This document shows positions 11,368-21,923 of a stretch of 43,871 bases of DNA, piece after piece; positions within the stretch are counted from its first letter, which is position 1, and every line of letters begins with the position of its first letter. Below the pieces are notes generated by a model, which had not been told where the DNA came from, searched no databases, and was given only the letters and a program-made list of their open reading frames with translations. Both the position numbers and the translations under genes were made by a program. Source of the DNA: Protostelium mycophagum (taxonomy: Eukaryota; Evosea; Variosea; Protosteliida; Protosteliaceae); contig MZNV01001597.1 of the NCBI GenBank assembly GCA_002081555.1, positions 1 through 43,871 of the forward strand, in the 5' to 3' direction.

Positions 11368-12511
11368 ATGCTGGCATCAACAGTTGCAGAACCCTTCATG
11401 CAAGAACTGAAGAACACTGTGGCCTCCCTAGAAGAACCACTCAAGCTTGTTGGTTTTCTTGCCAACACAGATCCTGCAGCCAGGATGTATGCAGAATGGA
11501 CTGGAAAGACATCTGTGGAGGCTGGATTTCGATTTGAATTGAGAGAGGTAGTTACGCCTTCTGTCTATTGTCTGAAAACTGCAGTTGAGTAAAGACGAGC
11601 TGGAAGAGAACATCATGATAGCAAATGAAGACCCTCAAGTTCATGGAATAATGGTCTATTGGCCTGTATTTGGAAATCAGCAGGTCATCTCATGATTAGA
11701 ATGATGTAATTGACTCGTACAGGACACCTATCTTCAACAAATCGTAGCCAAAGAGAAAGATGTTGAGGGACTCTCACACCTTTACATCAGCAACATGTAC
11801 CACAACATCAGATTCTTGGATGCAGAGAAGAAGCAGAAGAGTATACTTCCTTGCACACCCTTGGCCATCGTGAAGATTCTGGAGCACCTCGGTGTTTACA
11901 ACAGATTATTGGCACAGGGAAATCATCTGTACGGTAAATCCATCTGCATTGTGAACAGGAGTGAGGTTGTTGGGAGACCTCTTGCCGCTCTGCTTGCCAA
12001 TGATGGCGCCACTGTCTATTCCGTTGACATCACTGGAATACAAAAGTTCACTCGTGGTGCGGGCATCAAGGTAGGACAAGGACAAAATCAAATCTTCACA
12101 AGCTGAATCGAACAGCTCAGAAAGCATGAGGTTCAAGACGTACAAAGCAAGCTGGAGGATGTCGCCCCCTTGTGTGATGTGATCATCACTGGAGTACCGA
12201 GCGATAAATACAAATTCCCCACCGTAAGAAATAGTTCTCCTTGATGTCTCTGCAATACTCATACAATAGAACACATCATTGATGCAAAGCAGGAGTTGAT
12301 CAGGGATGGTGCTGTATGCATAAACTTCTCTTCCAATAAGAACTTTGACGTTGCTGTGAAGGAGAAGGCCTCAATATATGTAATTAAATCTTCTTTACTA
12401 TTTAGAATAACTCAAATCTAGATCCCGAGTATAGGAAAAGTCACACAAGCAATGCTCCTCAGGAATTTATTAAGGCTTAATCAAAACCAAAAGATCAGGG
12501 ACAAACAGTAA
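11368..12511 (+). CDS. MTD1: NAD-dependent methylenetetrahydrofolate dehydrogenase (Mtd1-like)
   Basis: Six exons (11368-11547, 11585-11683, 11723-12070, 12116-12223, 12293-12379, 12422-12511) encode about 303 residues, near the 320 of yeast Mtd1. The enzyme oxidises 5,10-methylene-THF to 5,10-methenyl-THF with NAD in one-carbon metabolism. Segments typical of Mtd1 rather than of bifunctional FolD/MTHFD include VGFLANTDPAARMYAEWT, HGIMVYWPVFGNQQ-type text, NMYHNIRFLDAEKKQKSIL, PCTPLAIVKILEHLGVYN, NRSEVVGRPLAALLANDG and YSVDITGIQKFTRG. The intron before the last-but-one exon was placed at 12224-12292 because that acceptor gives KFPT-ELIRDGAVCINFSS, matching the family. The stop overlaps AATAAA (12511-12516). 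It diverges from PIG-N with 235 bp between start codons. Confidence 0.93.
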
Positions 12512-12718
12512 ATAAAGGCATTAATAGTAGAAGAATCTTTCAAAAAACACATACAACTCACTCATTATGTCCGAAATCAAAACCATAAACATCTATAGAA
12601 GAAACACTCACCAATCCACCCAATTCATTCATGTCCAAAGAAACATCCATCGAAATTACGGAATAATATTAATCCGCGGAAAAACTGTGACGGTGCATTG
12701 CAGCAAATCACAAGGCAG

Positions 12719-14940
12719 ATGCATCTCTCTGTGGAAGTCTTCACAGATTATTTGACGAAAATATTGTTGGCCTTATATATCTTCGGTCAACAGTGTGTCG
12801 CCTGGTTATTTGCACCAACAAAACCAAAACCAGGAAAGATAACACATAATGGAAAGATTGCCATCATAGGTGCTGGTATCACAGGTACATCAGTGAAGTG
12901 AATTAATAGTTTCCTAACTGTGAGGAAGGCATCTCAGCAGCAGCTCATGCCGTCTCCCACGGTTGGGATGTCACAATCTTTGAGGCAAAAGAGGATGTTG
13001 GCGGTATTTGGGCTGATGTGAACAGCACTAGCGGACTTCAGATACATTCTATATTGTATAGGTATGTCTATTGCTGCTCTGTCCAAAGCCGTTTCAGAAA
13101 ACGAATCACGTTACTGCTGTCAAGCTCAAGGTCGCATCTGACATATCACAGATTTTTCCCAGACTTAGTATGGAGAAACGGATACCCACAACAGTCAGAG
13201 ATATTGTACAACGTAAAAAGAATATGGAAGGAGCATCACTTGGAGAATAAGACAAGGTTCAATACAAAGGTAGAAAGCATAGAGAGGGAAGGGAAGAGAA
13301 ACGATAATGATTGTAACAACCCCTCAATATGGTACATCAATGGTGAAAAAGGCACACCGTACGATGCCGTCATTGTTGCCATAGGAACATGCGGTATTCC
13401 AAATCTCCCGAATTTTCCAGGCCAAGAAAGTTTTCATGTAATGCATATTTATCCATTATTCATATGCATATTATTATTCAACAATAAAATAGAATGAAAT
13501 AATGAGAATATTAGGGCAAAATAGCCCATTCAAGTCAGCTTGATGGTTTGGATATCTCTGATAAGAAGGTGGTTGTAATTGGAGGAGGTGCATCCGCTGT
13601 AGAGGCAGTGGAGTTAGCTATAGCTAAAGGAGCATCCAGTATAGATATGTTGACGAGAAGCGACAAGTGGGTCATACCAAGAAATATTCTGTTTGAAGCA
13701 GCACTATCTATGTATCCTGGAAGACAGGTAATATATCATTACATATCTATTATCATTTGATATATCAATTCATCTCATATTATTCACAGATACTTCTCAG
13801 TCACATTCCAGAGTGGTGGTTACGCACATTCTTTTATAGAGAATTAAAGGTAAACGTGATAAATCATAAAATATTCTAGTCATAATATATTACATTGATT
13901 GTGAGATCAAGTTGATGTTAGTACAGACATTTGCACCAGCCTTTGGAATTCATACATCCACACCAGTGGTTAATTCTGAATTCATAGAGCACATGAGGAA
14001 TGGAAGAGTCAACCTTAGGAAGGGGGATGTCATAAAATTCAACTCAGATGGTGTGCTGTTTGATCAATATGAATCTAGCTGCAACGTGATGAATCAGGTA
14101 TACAACTATTCATCTATACTATTATTGATCAGAGTAGCACTTGGGTTCTGCAGCACCCAGCATAATATCACAAAGGGCGAGTGAGTCAGGAGGTTGTGGA
14201 AACCAAGTATACATCCATCTCCTTGGTGATGATATCTGATATGAATAGGATTTACAATGTGATGTTATCATCTTCGCAACAGGATTCGACCAACCCATAC
14301 ATACACAAACGTTTGTGCCGAGCAGATATACTGAGGAACCTTTCTCACCACCCAACATCTATATGCAGGTCTTCTCTGTCAGGGACCCCTCTCTAATGCT
14401 GTCAGTACATCTCAACGGCCGATCGATTGCTGATACAGAATTAGGTTGAACTGTACATTTAAAGATGCTGTGGCAACAGCGGGGCATATACATTTAGGAA
14501 TATATACTCGGATACTACTAACTTTCTTGGGAGATCCACGTACGGCACCTTACCCTGAACTCATGCAGATATGGGTCAGATTCATAAATCTATGTACATA
14601 CAAATAGAAGCAGTACTTCCTTCTAATTCCTTTAGGGAAAACGAATGATGCCAAGTCTGTGACAGCTCTGGCATTCATCACATACTTGGAGCTGGTAATG
14701 TCAATCAATATACACTTATTTTGAAGATAGATAGTTATTATGGTTTGGTATGTTCTTTGTGGTGAGTCCACTGAGAGTGAGATATTTATTCTTCATTCTC
14801 TTTGGGTGGGAGAGTGCGACGCTACAACATATGGCATCCAAGAGAGCAAGGTACTATTACTATTCTGGAGATCCAATCATATGATGACCTATTTTAGTAT
14901 CTTCAAGAAGATGAAAAAGGCTGACTCTTCCACAAAATAA
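12719..14940 (+). CDS. Flavin-containing monooxygenase
   Basis: A multi-exon FAD/NADPH monooxygenase that probably oxygenates soft nucleophiles (N or S) of small metabolites. A hydrophobic N-terminal stretch (LLALYIFGQQCVAWLFA) may anchor it in a membrane. The FAD-binding motif is IAIIGAGITGISAAAHAVS, with acidic strand end TIFEAKEDVGGIW. Further markers are DLVWRNGYPQQSEIL, the FMO signature region FPGQESFHGKIAHSSQLDG, the NADPH-binding VVVIGGGASAVEAVELA, and IIFATGFDQPIH near the C terminus. Introns are 41-90 nt, somewhat longer than in neighbours. The start at 12719 gives the membrane segment; an upstream ATG at 12567 opens a separate short ORF. The final codons read into AATAAA (14936-14941), so stop and poly(A) signal overlap. 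The junctions between 14560 and 14940 are my weakest. Confidence 0.85.
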
Positions 14941-15124
14941 ATGAAGTATCAACAGAATATAATTATTTATGAGAGCTTGTGTGTTCGTGTTTTCTTGCTT
15001 TCGCTCCACAAGTTGATCTCTATATTTCTCAAGAGGAATTTCGTCATCTAGTGTGACGTCATCCTCACTTGTTTGGTATATGTTTAGAAGGTGGAGACAT
15101 AATAAATACCTATATATATTCAAA

Positions 15125-15947
15125 TTACTGCCTCTGGCCTAATAAAGGGGATTGAATATCTTCATCCCACAATTCTGATCTATTCCTTCTATTGCTTCTT
15201 GTGTTAGAGGAGGCGAGCTGGTGTATGCGCAGCCTCCTCTTGTGCGATCTCCAAATATAAAGTCCACCAAAGACGGTACCAACAATCAGCGCGAAGGCTG
15301 GAGATAATCAATGGAGAGATCCTCTCCATTAGAACTCACCGCAGACTAGGAGTATGAGAGCACCCCACATCCATCTCAAGCGTTTGTCCTTATCAAAATC
15401 AAATCCATAATCGAAACGGGCCCTCTTTCTCTCTGGTGAATAAATAACCAATCGCCACTGTGCTGAACCTGTTCACATTAAACCAGAAGGAGAAGAAATA
15501 CCAACCCATTGAAGAGGACCACTCGATGTTTTTCGAAAAGGAGGCACCTCCCAACCAGGAGAACTCTTTGCCACATTGCGAGCCAACAGATGATCCGGCA
15601 CAAAGGAAGTGTATTGGCCCAGTTGTGCAGAGACCACTAAAATATTTGTCTGTCTCGTTGGCTGTTAAATGGTCTCCCACAAGACATTCGCTGCTGAGCT
15701 CTCCATAAGCCGCCCATTTTTGAAAATTCTCCTCACTCAAGAAGATTAAGTTTAAAGAACTCCAATCATTGGAATCCATTGATATGGTGACTGTCATCGT
15801 CCCCGTAGTACCGCTTAATTGCACAACCAGAAAGTCATACGGTTCCAAGATGAATCCGTCATGAGTCAGGTGTTGCCATCCCATTAGATCAGAAGAGGCC
15901 AACGAGCAGAGGAGAAGAAAGATCAAGAGGGCCCGCCTGCATCCCAT
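15125..15947 (-). CDS. Predicted type I membrane protein with signal peptide, unknown function
   Basis: The protein starts with a signal peptide (MGCRRALLIFLLLCSLASSD). It continues with a roughly 150-residue ectodomain containing DFLVVQLSGTTGTMTVTISM, several cysteines (SSECLVGDH, SGLCTTGPIHFLCAGSS, GSQCGKEF) and a final strand-like GWYFFSFWFNVNRFSTVAIG. After one 44-nt intron comes a TM segment (MWGALILLVCAFALIVGTVF). A basic tail follows (SHKRRLRIHQ-like, then RSNRRNRSEL). The TM exon is interrupted by a 43-nt intron. The ectodomain looks like a beta sandwich, but I recognise no family. A further acidic exon (EDDVTLDDEIPLEKYRD, about 15040-15060 downward) could extend the tail if a GT donor overlapping the proposed stop is used. 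The gene is divergent from CRIPT, with only 70 bp between starts. Confidence 0.6.
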
Positions 15948-16017
15948 CTTGTTTTTGATTAAATCCGGATTTTGGAAAACTTTTGTGGTAAATCAAACAA
16001 ACATCAAAGAACACGAT

Positions 16018-16495
16018 ATGGTTTGCGCGGACTGTACGCTTCGACATCAAACTATCTCTTGCTGGAATTGAACATTTTAGGTGAGAAGAAACAAGATTCA
16101 GTTGCATGTCCTGATCCATGGAAGGATGGCGCCAGAAACAGTGCAGAGTGAGTGGAAATGTTGAGATGATTTATCTTCTACGCTGACTTAATGAAGCCGA
16201 AAAATGAACGACAACAAATTGCTTAACAAGAACAAGAGGTAAGATACTTCATCGCTGGAATGCTAATTTTTTCAAGAAAGGTTGTGGCACCATATCAGGC
16301 GAAAGGAGGAACCTATGGAACCAAATGTACGACTTGCAAGCAACAACTTCACACTCCCGGTAAATTCTGCTCCTCCTGTGCTTACAAAGCTGGTATGTTT
16401 TAACTCAATACTGAATTTGACCCATAGCAGGAGTGTGTAGTATGTGTGGAAAGAAGATTCTTGATACGAGAGCATACAAGCAATCTGTGACCTGA
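16018..16495 (+). CDS. CRIPT: CRIPT homologue (cysteine-rich PDZ-binding protein)
   Basis: Five tiny exons (16018-16033, 16081-16147, 16197-16238, 16277-16392, 16431-16495) join to exactly 101 residues, the length of human CRIPT. It reads MVCADCEKK, then CPDPWKDGARNSAE, RKMNDNKLLNKNKRK, FDPY-equivalent VAPYQAKGGTYGTKC, and C-terminal GVCSMCGKKILDTRAYKQS. Four CxxC pairs (CADC, CTTC, CSSC, CSMC) fit zinc binding. CRIPT is conserved across eukaryotes and has been linked to the minor spliceosome as well as to PDZ binding in animals. The first exon is only 16 nt, but the reading frame and the invariant C-E-K-K junction support it. Confidence 0.93.
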
Positions 16496-17137
16496 TTTTT
16501 TCTCATAAAATCCTCTCTGTCTTTGGAATTGTGCGTACACCAAGTGTTACCTCACAATCATTAGAAACATTTCCGAATCACTGTCATTGGCTTGTATTAA
16601 AAAACATGGTGATTCTGTGCATGTCTTGTGAGGGACAATGGAAAGACGACAAGAGGAACGGGATTGGCACTTACAGCTGGCCGGACGGAAGGCAGTACAC
16701 AGGGCAGTGGGATAATCATAGGAAGAACGGACAAGGTGTACACGTCTGGCCTGATGGTTCCAGGTCAATTTCTGAATTGAACGTTCTACCCAAATACAGC
16801 TAATTTTCTTTGAAAAAGTGAAGGGGTCAAACATTTGAACACATTCGTCATCATGTACCAAAATTTTGAAATTTAAACGAGATTTCGTTGAATTCCAATG
16901 CAAAATTATTTTGACCTTGGTGTACAAATTCTCTTTATACAAGGCGGATGACAGGCGGCACTTTGACAAAAGGTGGGTGTCTGATCCGGTGTGTTGAGAT
17001 TGTTCAGATGAAAGCGGCGTTGCTACCTTCGGGGAAAATGTCAGGTCAGGGAATATGACATATGCGTGGGGAGTCTGACAAGCAGATGTCTGAAGAATTG
17101 AATGTTAAAGTGTGTGGCAACACAACTCTTCTTTGAC
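16496..17137. other. Intergenic stretch holding the MORN-exon copy
   Basis: Between CRIPT and the receptor gene there is no recognisable gene apart from the MORN-type fragment at 16606-16803, described separately. The remainder (16804-17137) is A+T-rich and shows nothing I can assign. Confidence 0.6.
16606..16803 (+). pseudogene. Partial perfect copy of a MORN exon
   Basis: Positions 16629-16765 are identical over 137 bp to 2571-2707 of the F-box/MORN gene. The copy starts in mid-exon and ends at the exon's splice donor GT. The next 18-20 bp still resemble the source intron but with several differences. An ATG at 16606 (or 16621) is in frame with the copied MORN reading frame, which stops at 16801-16803, giving a possible 60-65-residue peptide with two MORN repeats (GQWKDDKRNGIGTYSWPDG, GQWDNHRKNGQGVHVWPDG). 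It may be a dead fragment, an exon of an unrecognised small gene, or a recent conversion tract. Confidence 0.7.
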
Positions 17138-20100
17138 ATGAGGGAGAGAAGCTTCTTCCTTCTGGTGCTATTTGTATTCAGGTCCGTTCACCCATAATGA
17201 TTTGGCTGATTCTTACAGTCATGGCATTGGTTATTCTCTTCCTGGAGCATGGTTTTCTACGTATCAACATCCTTCTTCAGCCAATTGGGGCGTGGGCTTT
17301 TACAACAGCACTCAGAACAACTGCTTTCTGAATCGAACGACATCCCTCTTATTCTTCGGGATCACAGAAGAGAGCCTCTACCTTTCAAGAGCCGCCTCGT
17401 GGTCCATCAAACCCGATTACAACTCTTCGCAATCCTATTTTATGGCATTCTTCTACGGACAGCTCCTCTTTCCCCAGAACGGTTCCCTCAACTCCAACAT
17501 GCGGGGAGACGACTTTATCTGGTTGTTTAGAGGTGAAGAAGCCAAAAACCCTTCCTACTCAAAGGGAACGTACAGAGGATTAACTTTTGGAGATCAAGTG
17601 AAGACTGACTACACTGGCAACGTACCTTTAGACTTTCTGATCGTGTATTATAATGGCATTTCAGTTGGCGGGTCGAGGTTACCATACAATTTGACAGAGA
17701 ATGTATCCACGGTAAGAATATTGGAAATAAATAAACTTACCCAAGTAAGGACATCCAAACAGTTTGCACAAATATAACTTGTCCCTACAATCAAGTCTGT
17801 ACAGCACTCACCAGGGGTGCACCTGTATGCGTCTGCACAGATGGCTCTTATGATGTGACAAGATGCAAAACCCCCCTGAGGGGTGGGGAATGTATGTACA
17901 ATTGGAATACCAATCGATCTCGCTGCTACGAAAGGCCTTCCTGTAATTCTACATCTTTATATTCTCCGGGATTTAAGATGGTGAGCAATTCCCCTCTTTA
18001 CTTCCTCGATCTGACCATCCCCACCCATCTTGGTGAGTCTAAACTCTCCAAACCCAATATAATAAGAATAGTATCCCCGGATTGCACCAAGGGTTTCGGT
18101 CTTCTTGATGGAGGGGTATCCCTATTCCATACGTCCAATCATTCCGAGATCCTCCGATTCTACAACCTACCTCTTGGCATCTCAAAAATCATCTTAGACA
18201 AGAGCAAGGGTCTTTATGTGGAAAGTTCTGAGGATACTTATCCATTGATATCTGCTACGTCAAACGTCAGCTTGACGCTTGTATTGACAGATGATGGAGA
18301 ATTAGTCACTTACGATGAGAATCACAGTATATTGTCCCATATTAAACACGACACACTCCGGATCAATTCCACGATAGGTAGTCATCATCCATGATAGTGT
18401 TCATTTAATTCTATTCAGGTGGTACTGCACAATTTAAACCGAAAGACTTAACAAATGAGACCAGTTTGAATATTCCACCACTATCATGCGGACAGAACAC
18501 CCTCAACTACACCTACTCTCCTCTATTCTATATGATCGATATTATTTACGAACCACCAGTGATAATGAATGTCTCCCACTACGATAACATCCTCACCATA
18601 TCTGGGCTTCATTTTGGTACGGAGCAGACGTGCTTGTCTGTGCATGTCAACGGGAGTGAAGTGCGTATATAATGATAGTACGATAATGATAGTATATAGA
18701 TCCATTCATTCCGTAACAGATCAGATGATCTCATAGATTTTGATTACCCTTATATATCGGGGATAAATATTCCTGTCATTGTGACATTGAATAATCGTTC
18801 TTCTCCATCTTTCTACGGCTCCTGGTCTCCACAATGTATTATTATACATTTATATCTTCTCTTTATATCACTCACTCACGCAGATTCCTCCCCCACTTAC
18901 CCTTCTTCCTTTACATCTACAGAGGATACCACATCTACAATATCTGCAGAGGATACTACATCTACAGAGAATACTACATCTATAGAGGATACTACTTCTA
19001 CAGAGGATACTACTTCTACAGAGGATACTACATCTATAGAGGATACCGCATTTACAACATCTACAGAGGATACCACATCTATAGAGGATACTACTTCTAC
19101 AGAGGATACCACATCAACAACATCTACAGAGTTTACTACATCTATAGAGGACACTACTTCTACAGAGGATACTATATCTTCTGCGGACCTTGTATCTGTG
19201 CCCTCTGACGATATCACATCCACTGCGTCTTCTGAGGAGGATACTACATCTACCACATCCTCTGAGGACACCACATCTACCTCCTCTGCAGATACCACAT
19301 CTACCACGTACACTACATCTACCACATCCTCTGAGGACACCACATCTACCTCCTCTGCAGCTACATCTACCACATCCTCTGAGGACACCACATTTCTCAC
19401 TGCATCCTCTGAGGATATTATAACCACATCTACTGAGGATATTCTATATACTACATCTGCTGAATCTTCTGAGGACAGCACATTCACTACAATATCTGAG
19501 GATTCTTCATTTAGTACCTCTGTGGATAGTACATCTACATCCTCTGTGGATAGTACATCTGTACCCAGTGTTTCATCTATTCAGAATATTGTGTCACAGT
19601 ATATCTCAGTGATAAGGAATAATAACGCAAGCTCAGAGTACATATACACTTCACCACAGGTCAACATGACGGTCAAGAAGGTCGAGATGACATCCTATGA
19701 TGTGCAGATTTTCATGGGAGATTCAGGAGTATCACTTCCCCCGTCATTGTTTAATGCTTCATCCTTTGTCAGCTTCTCGGTTGTACCTATCAATTTCCTG
19801 AGCCATGTGTCATCTACAATCATGTAAACTTGGAATTTCACTTTCACATCATTAAACATTATAGAAATGCCCCTGTGGTAGGACTGACTGTCTACAACGA
19901 GGATGGAAGTGAGAGGAATGTGAGGAATATAACAAATCCTATATCGATCAACATTACCGCGTTTCAACTCCCCCCTCCAGAATACGGTATTCACCTCACT
20001 TATTGAAGAATCTTGTATATAATACTAGTATAGATCTCACTTGTGCCTATTTCGATGAGGTCTCCAATAGTTGGTCATCTGATGGAATCTTTACCCATGC

Positions 20101-21520
20101 ACACGATGCCGACAAGACCCTCCGGACTTGTCTTACCTATCATTTGACCAATTTTACACTCGTACAAACCAATCGCTTTGTTCCTGGTGAAGTAGGAGGT
20201 TCTAAACCAAAAGATAACAATGGGATGTTAGTGGTCATTATACCATGCGTATTGGGGGGCGTCCTACTCCTCTCTCTTTCTCTTGTCATCTTCTACCTCA
20301 TAAGGAAAAAGGTGATCCCATATCTATCATCTTCTCTTATCTATATAGCTCCATCATGAAAAGGATATCGTACTCGAGGCATGTGAGAACGACAGAGTTG
20401 CTGTCCTCTTTGAGCGTCAGATCTCCACTAAAAATGGAAGATCAGTTTGGAAGGGGACATATGGGGGTACCACAAGTATCGCAATAAAGAGAGCTGAAGG
20501 AAGAGAACATAGACAGAGGTTACTCCGGGAGGCCAATATCACGAAGGTCAGTTCAACTAATGACAACACCTTATCCTTATCCTCCCAGGGAGTAAGGCAT
20601 CCATACATCGTAGAATTCATATGTCAGACCTTCTCAGAAGAAGGTAAAGAAAAACAGCAGTGTCGAAATGAACAATGGCAGATGCGTATGTGGGATATGG
20701 GTGGATGAGTGGAGGAGATTTATCTTCTTATATGAAACAAAATCGACTTAAAGAGTCCCAGATCGCCTCTGTGTAAGGATCATTTGTTCTCGTTATATTG
20801 AAGGAATTGATTGTTTTAGGACGGTTCAGGTTGCAAAAGCTCTCTCTTATCTGGCAGACTTGAATTTATGTCACACATTAATTGTTCCATCCAAGGTGAT
20901 TATCCTATACTGTTTATTTCTGAGTGATTAGGTATTATTGGTCCACAAAGACGAGAATATAATGATCAAGCTGACGGGGGCATCCCACTTTGTCACGAAA
21001 GGCACCCAGTCAAAAAAAGAAATGATTGGGCGGCACAGTGTGAGTGATTATCTCTGATAGATGAAATAGAGCATAAAATGATTTAAGACAGGCACCGGAA
21101 GTGATAGATGGAGGATATTACAGCACAGAAAGTGATGTGTGGTCTTTGGGTGTATTAATCTGGTCCATGTTGACCAATAACGAAATACCATATCATGATG
21201 ATCTTAGAAGTGATGAGCAGGTGATAGTTCTTTCTTTAAAGAGATGTTGAATTTGACAGACTTACAAAATGGTGCGACAAGGGAGCGCGTCTTTACGGAT
21301 ATCTTCCTTCTGGGATCAGACACTCGTCTCTATGGTCAACCTCTGGTAATTTTCACTTGATATCTCCACTTCCATGACTAAAACCTGCAGTACAAATAGA
21401 GCACCGCAAGATAGACCCGATTTCCGAAAAATAATCAAGACATTGGACGTGGTTAGAGACAGTGTGATGTTCTTATCGGGAGAAGATGAGGAAAGCTGTT
21501 ATGCTGCATCCGGATTATAA
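17138..21520 (+). CDS. Single-pass receptor: EGF-like, TIG, Ser/Thr stalk, GAIN/GPS, TM, pseudokinase
   Basis: About 14 exons encode roughly 1,250 residues. Order: signal peptide (MRERSFFLLVLFVF); an unassigned N-glycosylation-rich ectodomain (17219-17711); a cysteine-rich EGF-like part (about 17760-17960, NQVCTALTRGAPVCVCTDG); a TIG/IPT-like domain (about 18535-18830, PVIMNVSHYDNILTISGLHF); a long Ser/Thr/Asp stalk (about 18895-19560); a GAIN-like region ending in a GPS motif (about 19570-20170, SWSSDGIF then CLTYHLTNFTLV); a TM helix (LVVIIPCVLGGVLLLSLSL); and a cytosolic kinase fold (20350-21520). The kinase keeps the glycine loop (GTYGGT), the VAIK-type lysine (SIAIKRA), APE (HSAPEVI) and DVWSLGVLIW. 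The catalytic loop reads CHTLIVPSKVLLV instead of HRDxxxxN, and DFG is replaced by GAS. It is therefore predicted to be a catalytically dead receptor that may undergo GPS self-cleavage. Confidence 0.85.
18895..19560 (+). repeat. Coding minisatellite: Ser/Thr/Asp-rich stalk
   Basis: An 18-bp unit of the type GAGGATACTACTTCTACA (Glu-Asp-Thr-Thr-Ser-Thr) is iterated with variation, then shifts to units rich in TCCTCTGAGGACACCACATC. It encodes a mucin-like, likely heavily O-glycosylated stalk of the receptor. Because the unit is a multiple of three and contains no stop in several frames, long shadow ORFs appear on both strands. Confidence 0.9.
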
Positions 21521-21923
21521 TTTAATACAATCTATTTTTTTAGCATTTGGTAATGCTTGTTATGAAGTCTGTACAACCGGCTCCCTTGACAAATAACCTC
21601 GTTTGAAAGACAAAAATTTCAATCTCCTCAATATTCTCCACAGGATCCCTCATTTGCAATAATATTTGAGATCACAACTCAAAAAATACATTCCAGCGGA
21701 CATGAATTTGTACTGTTTTCAAAATTGTTGATTTGTGCAATTATTTTGATTGCGTCACAAGCCCCACACCCAAGCCAAGTGTAAACGGCAAAAACAAGTT
21801 CAGAATTTTCTGTTGAATTCCGCATCATCTACGCTCCTTCCCGCCAACACGCCTCAAAGACGAATGTGAGTCTAATTGAGTCCTCCAAGACTGAGATCTA
21901 ATATTGCAGAAGATTTCAGAATA
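21521..21923. other. Intergenic stretch without a recognised gene
   Basis: A+T-rich sequence between the receptor stop and the small ORF at 21924. A CTTCCCGCC element near 21838 resembles an E2F site. Nothing else was assigned. Confidence 0.5.

Noticed and set aside
12567-12755. Upstream 62-codon ORF before the flavin monooxygenase
   Set aside because: It overlaps the proposed FMO start in another frame and has no family match; it is more likely leader sequence.
18834-19208. Sense ORF of repeating Tyr-Ile-Tyr-Arg-Gly
   Set aside because: It is an alternative frame of the receptor's Ser/Thr stalk; the receptor frame joins in phase with TIG and GAIN exons.
18897-19487. A 196-codon antisense ORF rich in Val, Ser and Asp
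   Set aside because: It is a shadow of the sense minisatellite; the 18-bp unit has no stop in that frame. No splice or start context supports it.
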